Below are positions 25,048-35,156 of a DNA stretch of 64,000 nt, piece after piece (position 1 is the first letter of the stretch; the number at the start of each line of letters is the position of its first letter). The translations under genes and the position numbers were made by a program. Source of the DNA: Selaginella tamariscina (taxonomy: Eukaryota; Streptophyta; Lycopodiopsida; Selaginellales; Selaginellaceae); contig PUQB01000325.1 in NCBI GenBank assembly GCA_003024785.1, positions 34,630-98,629 of the forward strand. Direction: 5' to 3'. The notes below the pieces were generated by a model. That model was not told the origin of the DNA and ran no database searches. It worked only from the letters and a program-made list of their open reading frames with translations.

Positions 25048-26279
25048 TTAAACTTGAGGCCTTTGACAAGCACTAAACAGTCTCCATGTCACCACAGCCA
25101 TCGCACAAGCAGCAAAAACCTCGAATCCAACGACTTGGGAGAAGTCCCACTTCAATCCACGCAGTAAATAGCTGCAAAACATATATACAACATGCATAAA
25201 CGCATATATAACTTGTATATAGATACCTGTTGATAGAAGGCATGGATGCAAGGATTGCAACACTGGCATAAATAATGGGAACCAAAGCTGCCGGTTTAGA
25301 CTTGCGAAGCCACATTAGTGAGCACAAAGCCGATAAGGACACCATCACCACCTGCAAATGCGCATATATTATACATATGTCTATATATACACACATATAA
25401 CATACCAAGTTTGCATTTGCTTCAATTCCTTGCAAGAGAAATACCCATGTAAACTCCTGGCCTTTTGCTCCAACCCATAACGGTGCCAACCTGTGCAACA
25501 GAGAGTCCGCAAATGCCCATCCTATAATATTGATATCGAATTAAAAAAAACTCTACATTCATGGTACATACACAGTGTTTGTGTGTATGGTCATGTATAT
25601 ATATTCGTGTCTTACCCAGTCCAATGGCCTGAAACTTGTGGTTTTGTGAAATGTTTCTATATGTAAGTTGTGTGAGAGCAAAGTACATTCCAGCAACATC
25701 CACAAACCCAATGAGTGCTTTCAAAAGCTCCTAGAAAAGTACGTAAGTCGATACGCACGTATATCTGTGTATGTATGTATATATAAATATATGCATACAT
25801 ACACATATCCAATAAGACGACAGCTAAGCAAGTGTGTGTGTGTGTGTGTACATTATATCCTTCACCTCTTAATATAGCTGTTAGACACAAACATAACATA
25901 AATATGAGTATTTGTAACTTACTTGGGTGGGATAGAAGTCTTCATGTTCTGAGGAATGTAAGAATGTTGCGAGCAGAACAAGCTGAACAAAATCCACACG
26001 AAACATATAGAGCTTTATATTTGTTAAAAAATGGATCTTTATTATATATATAATTCTAAATGATAATATATAGATTTACCTTGAACAGTGTAAATCCAAT
26101 GTAAACCAAAGCAAGCTTTCACACAGGTTCCCAGAGTGTCATACTCAGATCTGAAACCAGCATTTCCAGATTTCAATTATATATATTTATAGAGAGACTT
26201 ACAACGGCGTGGCTTTGTAGTATACAGCGTGAGGACCGAATGTGAGCGCCGCGCAATTGAAGAAATGGAAGAGAGTCAT
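25048..26279 (-). CDS. TMEM147-like protein, ER multipass translocon (BOS complex) subunit
   Basis: Seven minus-strand exons: 26279-26203, 26150-26080, 25982-25923, 25730-25616, 25521-25406, 25351-25227 and 25171-25048, about 228 residues (human TMEM147 is 224). The N-terminus MTLFHFFNCAALTFGPHAVYYK and SEYDTLGTCVKA match the family start. Further blocks are LIGFVDVAGMYFALTQLTYRNISQNHKFQAIGLGWAFADSLLHRLAPLWVGAKG (quoted here only to show position, exons 4-5) and the C-terminal VTWRLFSACQRP. About seven hydrophobic segments are visible. TMEM147 with NOMO and Nicalin forms the BOS complex of the ER multipass translocon. Exon 2 has one extra T (in GCTTGC at about 26115); without it the exon reads ALVYIGFTLFK and the total is a multiple of three. 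Confidence 0.92.
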
Positions 26280-26282
26280 CGC

Positions 26283-26342
26283 GCAGCGCTAAACCCTAAA
26301 AACATGAACCCTAAAAAACAGAGCATACTCTGTTTTAGGGCT
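26283..26342. promoter_or_regulatory. Telo-boxes and small inverted repeat at the TMEM147 start
   Basis: AAACCCTAA occurs at about 26291-26299 and AACCCTAA at about 26307, just upstream of the ATG on the minus strand. CCCTAAAAAACAGAG and CTCTGTTTTAGGG form a short hairpin around the sequence CATA at about 26309-26340. Confidence 0.5.
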
Positions 26343-26449
26343 AGTAAGAATATTCTCATTATATGCTATCATACGATGTGTGTGTATTGTCGATTTTAAA
26401 ATTAGATGATTAACCTAATTACAAATTTATATTTAATTACGTTTTGGCA

Positions 26450-26489
<40 letters not shown>

Positions 26490-27292
26490 TGAGAAGTATG
26501 TGTTAATTTTGTTATTCTTGCATGTATATTTTGCTATTTCTTTTTAATAAATTAAACCTTTTAAACTCAGGATTTACAATTTTAATATAAACCATGGTTC
26601 AAATTATTAAATAAAATAAACATTTATACCCTTGAAATTTATCATATTTATATATATATACCCCTAGAAGTTTTCTATTTACATATATATCAAAAATTTA
26701 CATATATACTTTTGAAAATTTTTAATTATAATATTTTGACTTTTAAAATAGTAATATTAACTAAAAAAAATTTTAATTCATAATATATTGCAAATAAAAT
26801 AATTAAGTTTATTAAGTGTTAAATGTCAAAAAATTATCATAGTAAAAAATAAAATATTTTTTAAAAATAATTATTATATTGTGATATATATGTTTAATAG
26901 GTATATTTTGAACTTAAATATAATAAAATACAAATTATTAATATTTATTGATTTTTAAAAATGTTTTTAATTTTTAATTTTGAAATTTAAGTTGAAGTTT
27001 GAGTAATATGAAATATGAATATATATGTAAATATATAAATTTTAAGGTATATATTTTTTTAAAAATCAATCATAAATTATAATTTATATACTGATTTTTA
27101 ATTATTTTAAAATTATATAAAATATTTAAATTTAATTTTATATCTTTAATTTATTAATAGTTTTTAAATTTATTTATTATATATAAATGTCAATAAAAAA
27201 AAATATGATTGTGTGATATATACTCGAAAATATATAATAATTATAATTTAACTTTAATACTAACTTGGATAATTAACTAAACGTTAAATATT
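26343..27292. other. AT-rich spacer between TMEM147 and the PLAT gene
   Basis: It holds a (GT)n(GA)n compound microsatellite at 26449-26489 and otherwise very AT-rich sequence with no gene. The spacer starts upstream of TMEM147 and ends at the 3' side of the PLAT gene. Confidence 0.6.
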
Positions 27293-28011
27293 TTAAAAAC
27301 AGTCGTTCTTGTCAACAGTAAGCATATGCGCATCCAGCCAAGTATGAAGCGCAAACGTCCGATTGATTCCAGTATCATCAGCTTCAATCCTGACCGTCTC
27401 CACAAACCAATCAGGTGCAAAGCCGGAGTTATCCTCAGAAATCACCATCCTGCACACCTCCTTTACACACCTCCCATGCTTCACGAACACGTCCGTACGC
27501 CCCCTCTGGAAGTTGTCCCAACCGCCGTTGTCCAGCTGTGAGCTCTGGAACAGTTCCGTACCGTCCACGTCAAAGCACTGCATGCCCACGTCGGCATTCG
27601 TCCCTGCAAATAGTTTACTTCCTGTCTTTATTTTTATCACATATTTGCACTCCCTTTCCTGCATATAATTAAGCATTCATTATATTATATATAACATTTA
27701 TATGTATATATCATTTTATTTTTACTATATATATAGTTAGTTGACATCAGCTCAACAATATATAGGTGGGATATCTCCATGAAATTTATGAAAATAGACC
27801 ATTTAACTTAAATCACTATTCTAGTATATAGACTACAAGCTATACGGTTGTGTGTGTGTGTGCGTGCGTGTGCGTGTGCCTGATGAATAGCAGACGGAGC
27901 CGGAGCCGGAGCCGGAACAATGCCGCCGTCTACAGTCCGATTTGCCATTGTTAATGAACGTGCAAGAATGTTAAGGATGATCATGGACATGAATATTGGA
28001 TGTTTTTCCAT
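27293..28011 (-). CDS. Secreted PLAT-domain protein (PLAT-plant-stress type, ATS3-like)
   Basis: Two minus-strand exons, 28011-27880 and 27658-27293, give 165 residues. Exon 1 is a signal-peptide-like hydrophobic start (MSMIILNILARSL) followed by Pro/Ala repeats (VPAPAPAPS) encoded by a GGAGCC array. Exon 2 is a PLAT beta-sandwich: CKYVIKIKTGSKLFAGTNADV, then DNGGWDNFQRGRTDVF, CRMVISEDNSGFAPDWFVETVRI and a final WLD block. These proteins sit in the secretory path or ER and bind lipids or partner proteins in stress responses. The donor after CATCAG is GC rather than GT and is followed directly by a (CA/CG) repeat. Acceptor and phase are good, so I keep the joint. Confidence 0.85.
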
Positions 28012-28976
28012 ATTAAAATCGATATAAATATAAAGAAAAAATCTAAATAGATTTCTTCATGAGCTGTTTAGGGTTTTATAAACGGATGAAAGAATAAGCA
28101 TGATTGCTTCATTCGTGCATGCACGACGGTTTTAATAAGGAAAAACAACGCCTCTGTATTAACAATTTATTTATTTATTTTATCGTATTAATAAAAAAAG
28201 AATTATAATATTATGGATTTATCATATTTTGTTAAATTGTATTGTTAAATATCGAGATTTAGTCATACGGTGTTGGTTGGAGCCGAGTACATTAAAAACT
28301 AAGTTATCAGTTTAAATTTTTGTAATTTGGCCGGAACAGACCATATATTAATATTATAAATTAATAAAAATATATATATATATATTATTAATTCATTATT
28401 ATAATGAACTATAGTTGGTGAGTGGCAACATCAGTGCTCAGGCATTCATGTATCCCACTTCCTTATTTTCAAAAATGGACCCCCCAACACACGCACGCAC
28501 GCACGCACGCACATATATATATAACACATATTCCTTGAAGCAAACTGGATATTATACATGTTTATTCTGTCTATATCAAAAGCAGTTGAGAATTTAACTC
28601 TTCAAGGATGGTATATACCTTGAATATTTTAATAAAAATTAATATATTTAAATAATAAGAATCTTATCTAGTTCATCATAACGATGAAACTTTCTTAGTA
28701 AACTCTTGACTTATAGGAGGTACAACTAATATTCAAAACATATTAAAATTAATTTATAAAATTTATAAATTGTATTATTATATACCGTTATCACCTCTAA
28801 TTCTCGACGGCATACACATATATGTATACACACACAACACACATACACGTACACGTGAGTGGGTAGGTGTGGTGCCTAACAAATTTGACCGGGCAGCTAC
28901 CGTTCTGCCACGTCAGCTCATTCTAATATAATGCTGAAGAGTTGTAAGAGTTTAAGGGTTAAACTCTTATGGGCGT
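28012..28976. other. Divergent 5' region between the PLAT gene (-) and CAD (+)
   Basis: A telo-box-like GTTTAGGGTTTTATA lies at 28066-28080, about 60 bases upstream of the PLAT ATG. A (CGCA)n array with a short (TA)n lies at 28486-28522. The remainder is AT-rich with no gene. A better promoter element for CAD is not obvious. Confidence 0.5.
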
Positions 28977-29573
28977 ATGGATACCCCTCGCAACATTCAA
29001 TCATGGGCTGCCAAAGACGCTTCAGGACATTTAACTCCATATGAGTTTCCCCTCAGGTACTCCCACGATTTCTCTCGAATCCCATAAATCCCATCTATGT
29101 GTTTTTTCAGGCAATTAGATGTGGATAGTGTGGAAATCAAAGTTCTTTACTGTGGAGTTTGCCACACTGATCTCCATCAGCTTAAGAATGACTATGGACA
29201 ATCTCACTACCCATGGTTGCTGGGTGTGTGTGTGTGTGGGTGTGTGTTCTTCTTTTTCTCCAAGTTTTTTAGTTTGTTTTGTGGTGTTTAGCACATGATT
29301 AGTGTTAATAAGAGAAGTTAATTACAGGCATGAAGTTGTTGGAGTGGTTTCTAAGGTGGGATCGAATGTATCTAAGTTTGTAGTGGGGCAGAATGTGGGA
29401 GTGGGATGTATAGTGGGCTCCTGCAGTGAGTGTAAAGCATGTACACAGGACATGGAACAGTACTGCTCCAAAAGGAGATGGACATATAATGATGTGCATC
29501 CTGATGGGCAGCCTACTTATGGTGGATTTGCTGAGCACATGGTGGTCGACCAAAAGTACGTGTGCGTGCGTGC

Positions 29574-29604
<31 letters not shown>

Positions 29605-29866
29605 TGTATATGCTCACTGTACACACACAAATGCATATGTTACAGGTTTGTGGTGAGCATACACGAGTGTGTGTTTGTGTGTGTGTGTATGTGTGAGAGA
29701 GAGAGAGAGGTGTGTATATGCTCACTGTACACACATATGCATTTGTGGTGAGCATACCCGAGTGTGTGTGTGTATGTGAGAGAGAGCGAGAGGGAGGGAG
29801 AGAGCGAGAGAGGTGTGTATATGCTCACTGTACACACATATATGCATTTGTGGTGAGCATACCCGA

Positions 29867-29923
<57 letters not shown>

Positions 29924-29988
29924 GTGTGTATATGCTCACTGCACACACACACATGCATATGTTACAGGTTTGTGGTGAGCATACCCGA

Positions 29989-30021
<33 letters not shown>

Positions 30022-30187
30022 TGTGTGTGTGTGTGTGTGTATGCTCACTGTACACACACATATGCATATGTTACAGGTTTCTGATGAGCATACGGGTGTG
30101 TGTGTCTGTGAGAGAGAGAGAGAGAGAGAGATGCTCACTGTACACACACATATGCATATGTTACAGGTTTGTGGTGAGCATACCCGA

Positions 30188-30226
<39 letters not shown>

Positions 30227-30560
30227 GTGTATATGCTTACTGTACACACACATATGCATATGTTACAGTTTTGTGGTGAGCATACCCGAGAAGCTACCGC
30301 TGGACATTGCAGCACCATTACTGTGTGCAGGGATAACTATGTACAGCCCGATGAAGCACTTTGACATGATGGAGAAGGGGAAAAAGTGTGGTATTCTTGG
30401 GCTTGGTGGAGTTGGTCATGTGGGAGTTAAGTTCGCAAAGGCCTTTGGCCTACATGTGACTGTTATCAGTACTTCACGCAGTAAGGAACACGAGGCCAGA
30501 GAAGTTCTGGGTGCCGACGACTTCCTCGTGAGTACAGATAATGACCAAATGGAGGTACCG

Positions 30561-30634
<74 letters not shown>

Positions 30635-31607
30635 CCCTCTCTCCCTCTCTCTCTCTCTCTGCGTCCGTGCATGCGTTGGCTAGTCATTAAAAGATACAGG
30701 TACGTAAGAGATGGATATATGTCCGTCTCTTACATGCATATTATGTTTTATGACTCACATTCCTCTCTCCCTCTCTCCCTCTCTCTCTCTCTGCATACGT
30801 GCGTTGGCTTGTTATGCAGCATCACATAAAAAGATACAGTATGTAAGAGATGGATGTATCTCCATCTCTTGCATACATATGTCTTTATGACTCACATTAC
30901 CACTCTCTCTCTCTCTCTCTCTCATGCGTGCGTGCGTTGGCTTGTTATGTAGGATAACATAAAAGTTACAGGGATGATTATATGTCCATCTCTTCGATAC
31001 ATAATTGTGCACATTACCACTCTCTCTCTCTCTAGCTGTATGTTGTATGTGTTGTCTACACGTAGTTATATACTTGTGTGTGTGTGTGTGTGTGTGTGTC
31101 TAATGACGGGGAATGCTTTCAGAAAGCGGCTCAATCACTGGATTACATAATTGATACAATCCCTGCGCCACATCCACTGGACATGTACCTACCTCTCTTG
31201 GGAATGAATGGCAAGCTTATCATTGTTGGAGTTGCACCTGCCCCCCTACAGTTTGTTGCTCCAAACATCATCCTTGGTACGCGTGCGTGCGTGCATGTGT
31301 GTGTGTGTGAGAGAGAGAGAGAGGAGGCATTAATAGAAGTTACATGTAGTATTACTATCTTTCATACCAAAACACACATTAGAATAGTTAAGAATATATA
31401 TATATATTCTTAACTATTCTAATGTGTGTTTTCTATATATATTATTAGAGAGAGAGGAAGAGAGAGAGAGAGAGAGAGAGAGAGGAGGCATTAATGTATA
31501 GAGATTACATGTAGTATCACTATCTTTCATACCAAAACACACATTAGAATAGTTAAGAATATATATACATAAATACATACATACACACACGTGTATGTGT
31601 GTGTGTG

Positions 31608-31638
<31 letters not shown>

Positions 31639-32143
31639 GAGGCATTAATGTATAGAGATTCATGTATCACTATCTTTCATACCAAAACACACATTAGAAT
31701 AGTTAAGAATATATATACATAAATACATACACACACACACACACACGTGTGTGTGGTGTAGATAGAGAGAGAGAAAGAGAGAGAGGAGGCATTACATGTA
31801 TCACTATCTTTCATACCAAAACAGACATTAGAATAATTAAGATATATACATACACACACACACAACAACAAATACATGTGTGTGTGCGTGCGCGTGTTTG
31901 TGTGTGTATTAGTGATTAATATGATTTACATAATGTATAATAGGACGTCGTTTGATTGCGGGGAGTTTTATTGGGAGTACGAAGGAGACACAGGAGATGC
32001 TTGATTTTGCAGCGGAGAAGAACATAACGTGCATGATCGAGACAATCACATTTGATTATATAAACAAGGCAATGGAGCGTCTGGAGAAGAACGATGTGAG
32101 GTACCGGTTTGTTATTGATGTTCAGAAATCGTTTAGTAAATAG
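28977..32143 (+). CDS. CAD: Cinnamyl-alcohol dehydrogenase (zinc-dependent MDR family)
   Basis: Six exons: 28977-29056, 29111-29223, 29328-29555, 30269-30554, 31123-31276 and 31944-32143, about 353 residues, the normal CAD length. Zinc and catalytic residues are present: GVCHTDLH (catalytic Cys), HEVVGVV, the four structural-zinc cysteines in [15 protein letters not shown], and LLCAG. The NADP(H) Rossmann motif reads [10 protein letters not shown]. The C-terminal [14 protein letters not shown] and [14 protein letters not shown] blocks are typical. CAD reduces cinnamaldehydes to monolignols in the cytosol; the exact substrate cannot be read from sequence. Exon 2 lacks one C before ATGGTTGC (about 29211); with it the reading becomes YPMVAGHE across the splice and the total is divisible by three. 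In the acceptor at 30268 the base after CAG is T where six upstream copies have G. Confidence 0.93.
29556..30268 (+). repeat. Satellite in CAD intron 3 that repeats the splice acceptor and exon 4 start
   Basis: Seven imperfect units of about 90-120 bp each contain (GT)n(GA)n, then TATGCTCACTGTACACACA, ATGCATATGTTACAG and GTTTGTGGTGAGCATACCCGAG. The last 22 bases are the first codons of exon 4 (FVVSIPE). Exon-like copies lie near 29646, 29730, 29846, 29969, 30075 and 30166, before the true exon 4 at 30269. Four of the six upstream copies keep the TTACAG acceptor; the copies near 29730 and 29846 have lost it. Confidence 0.92.
30559..31035 (+). repeat. Minisatellite in CAD intron 4
   Basis: After a (TC)n(TA)n run at 30561-30635 there are three units of about 110-130 bp: CTCTCT run, CGTGCGTTGGCT, AAAGATACAG, GTAAGAGATGGAT, CCGTCTCTTACAT and ATGACTCACATT. 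They start at about 30636, 30764 and 30902, and copies differ by 10-25 percent. The unit contains a small inverted repeat (AAGAGATGGA / TCCATCTCTT). Confidence 0.85.
31284..31905 (+). repeat. Minisatellite in CAD intron 5
   Basis: Four units of about 150 bp share AGGAGGCATTA, TACATGTA, CACTATCTTTCATACCAAAA and CAGACATTAGAATAGTTAAG-type blocks, separated by (GA)n and (CA)n runs. They start at about 31322, 31484, 31637 and 31787. Unit 1 carries an inverted duplicate of its last part (31369-31432). Confidence 0.88.
31369..31432. repeat. 64-bp perfect palindrome
   Basis: The left arm (31369-31400) begins AAAACACACATT and the right arm (31401-31432) ends AATGTGTGTTTT; the arms are exact reverse complements meeting in a TA run. 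It lies in CAD intron 5. Confidence 0.95.
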
Positions 32144-32414
32144 GAGGTGTTTATTAAGTTTGGTTTATTTTTTCTGTATAAAATGATTGGTGGTAAACCA
32201 ATTAATAACTTTATTAATAAATATCTTTCTTAATATATGCTTATTAATTGTGTATATATATTAATTATGTATTTGAAGCTATTGGTGTAATAAATAGACT
32301 TTTATATTATATACACATATCATAGGATGATTATATGTCTATAGCGTGAATATACTATGCACAATAAGTTTTTATGCAGATTATAACCATTCCATCATAT
32401 TTATGCTTTACACT
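32144..32414. other. CAD 3' flank before the duplicated segment
   Basis: AT-rich, with the CAD 3' UTR and AATAAATA-type signals near 32214. Nothing here matches the second copy of the duplication, so homology starts to the right of about 32415. Confidence 0.6.
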
Positions 32415-32679
32415 CGTGTCATAATCGTATGCACGCGTGCGTGTGCGTCTGTGTGTGTGTATAAGATATTCTACAGTGAATGTGATGTGAACTTTGTACG
32501 TATATATGTCCTATGCATGTAATATTGGTATTACACATACATGTGTCCGTTATGTGTTTTTGTGTATATGCATGGATATACATAATAAATAATTTACAAA
32601 ATATCTAATATTCGAAAGTTTAATCAAAATATTACTCTTCCCATAAAACAATATTAATATATAGTTCTAAATTATAATG

Positions 32680-33880
32680 GTTTAAATAAAACTTACTCCT
32701 TTGTTTTCCTACTGTTTTCTTCAACCTTTCCCCTTTTCTTAATTTCCTTAAAAACTTCTTATCCCATGCTTCAAACTCATTATCAACAACCTCATCATTA
32801 TCTTTCAAATGCTGTAAATATACATACAAGTCAATATACAAATAACACACACACACACACACAATATAAAACAAAACAGCGTGTTAATAATAAGAAGAAT
32901 ATACCTTAGAATGCTCAGCAAGAATGCTGAAGCCTTGAAAATATACCGGCAGAGCGTTCACGAAGCTCTTTTACTCTTGTTTTTTCATATAACATCTTGT
33001 TATGTCTTTCTTAACTTTGGCTTCTTCAATCCCTTCATTGCTCACAGCAACCTCAAGCTGCACGTACACAGTCCATAAGAGTGTGTGTGTGTGTGTGTGT
33101 GAGAGAGAAGAGAGAGAGAGAGTAGTGTATACACACATACATAGCTCGTGTCCGCGTAATATATACATAGACATGTTCATACAAACATTAGTAAGTATAG
33201 AAACATAGAAGTGATATAAACTATACACAAGACACAACACACACACGTACATATCGTACAGTATGTGATTAGGATACAATATCTGTTGCAGGTTCTCTCT
33301 CTCTCTTCTTCTCTCTCTCTTCTCTCGTAAACTGACTGGACATGAATTATACAAGCAAGAACACTTGCAAGTGGGAGCCAGCTATCATCTGTGGATAAAG
33401 AGAGCCCGCTTCTGCATAACTTAATTGTTATGCATATACACATAAATTAAAGTATATATTGTATGTACTACAGTATTATACTTAAATATATAGATAATTT
33501 ACGAGCAAATAAAATACTCGCTTTAAATATGGTGCCAGGTAGACAATTGAGTAGATTAAATATCTCCGTCTGCTTGTATCGAGCCATGCAAATACCCATG
33601 CCTGTAAGTATAATATTAGAACACACACACACACATGAAGTTCCATACGTGCATATACATGTAAGTAATACACACATACCAGCCAGTCGAACAAGGGTAT
33701 GAAGCTTATAATACCCATGGCAGCATAGCGAACATCATCTGGACAAACGCAGAGCCGTCGATTTAGCTTGATCAATGGGTAAGATTAAAGTGCTGCAAAT
33801 ACATGCCCCAATCGCTATTGCATACGGGGCATCTTCTTGTAACACTGCTCGGCATATTCGACTCGACTTATATCTGTATA
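32680..33880 (-). pseudogene. Predicted plastid-type membrane protein, copy 1 (family not firmly recognised)
   Basis: Minus-strand exons, in order: about 33870-33682 (CRAVLQEDAPYAIAIGACICSTLILP, then DDVRYAAMGIISFIPLFDWL), 33602-33525 (AWVFAWLDTSRRRYLIYSIVYLAPYL), 33417-33340 (SGLSLSTDDSWLPLASVLACIIHV), 33058-32905 (LEVAVSNEGIEEAKVKKDI, LRERS) and about 32812-32690 (DNEFEAWDKKFLRKLRKGERLKK). Three or four hydrophobic segments are followed by a charged tail. The FIPLFDWL-WVFAWLDT pattern reminds me of plant proteins annotated as chloroplast membrane proteins of unknown function. Compared with copy 2 there are lost bases near 33749-33770 and the donor after CATGTCCAG has lost a G, so this copy is probably dead or misassembled. 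Confidence 0.6.
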
Positions 33881-35156
33881 CACACACACACGCGTGTGTG
33901 TGTGTGTGATATCCGTAATATATGTTATCTGTATATAAATACATACATATATAATATGATATATCTGCATACTTAAGTGCATATATATTTAGTTATTTAA
34001 TAATAAATAATATATTTAAACATACATTTATATATACCAAATTATATAGATATAGATGAAATGCATTAACCCTGAAGGCCTTTCTAATATATCCTCTAAA
34101 TGCATATAAAATCATTAAAATAATTAATTTAATTAACTGTGATTAAGGATTGTGAAAACTAGCCAACATTTTATTTAATTGCTACCTTGAGTTTCTTAAA
34201 TGTCCTCCTGATTTAATACTCTTTCAGTCCAACTGAGAAAACAAGTAACTTAAATAGAAAATAATTTAATTAATGTTTAAAATTAAACTTTAAATAATTA
34301 TGCATTATTTGTATATAAAAACTAAAAATTTTATATTAAATTTAACATTTATTACCTTGTACTAAGCGTGGTGAAAGAGGCTTTACAAGAATTCCCTGCA
34401 TCTCCTTGTTGCCCTAGAAAATGTGCTCTGTTTTTTTTTATCACTGGTCCCCATCTCGAATCTCCTTACTACATTTTGCAACGTGTCGCATTCTTGATGC
34501 GCTCTACAGAAATCATTTTTAAAACTTATTTTATTAATAATAAAAACTCATTTAAACAAATTAATTATTTACAATTTTATATTACATGTTATTTTATTTA
34601 ATAGTATACGTTATACTTGGGATGCAGTTAAACATTTAATATCTGAAAACTAAATATTTTATAAATACATATATTATGTTACATAGTCGGCTATAGAATA
34701 CGTCGGATGTCAAAGTATAATCTATATACTGTTATTCTTTCATAAATATATGTATGATTAAATAAATTAATTGTAATCTTAGAGTTTATGAATTATTAAT
34801 AAGATAATGTTTAAGAGTGTTAAAAAGGTTTTATTATTTAAGCTAATGATAAATGCAATTAAAATTGAGATTTAACTCAACACGTGTATTCATAAAATAT
34901 CAATGTAACCTTTGATTAAATTATGATAATTAATAACCCAAATTCACGTCTTCGCTCTCGTAAAGAAATCATGTCCGTTCCTCACAATTGTCGGCGCGGC
35001 AAGGGGACGACAAGGGGATATGCCCAGAGAGACGCTTACACTTGACATTTCCATGAAGCCAGCTACACCGCTGGTAGATGTCTTTTAAACTGCCAAGTTC
35101 AGTAGAACTTCGAACGTAGATTGATTCACTTCTAATGCATAATAGAAGATCTATAT
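33881..35156. other. AT-rich spacer inside duplication copy 1
   Basis: It may contain 5' exons of the membrane-protein gene: a conserved GC-richer block at about 34375-34500 is also present at 42130-42250, but I cannot read a secure exon. The remainder has no gene. Confidence 0.5.

Noticed and set aside
25048-26279. PQ-loop transporter or MPDU1-type protein
   Set aside because: Considered because of the seven membrane segments, but the MTLFHFFNC start, SEYD block and LAPLWVGA block are specific to TMEM147.
29426-30318. Long frames on both strands in CAD intron 3 (His-Thr and Ser-Leu repeats)
   Set aside because: They are translations of the (GT)n(GA)n satellite units; only the FVVSIPE piece is real exon-derived sequence.
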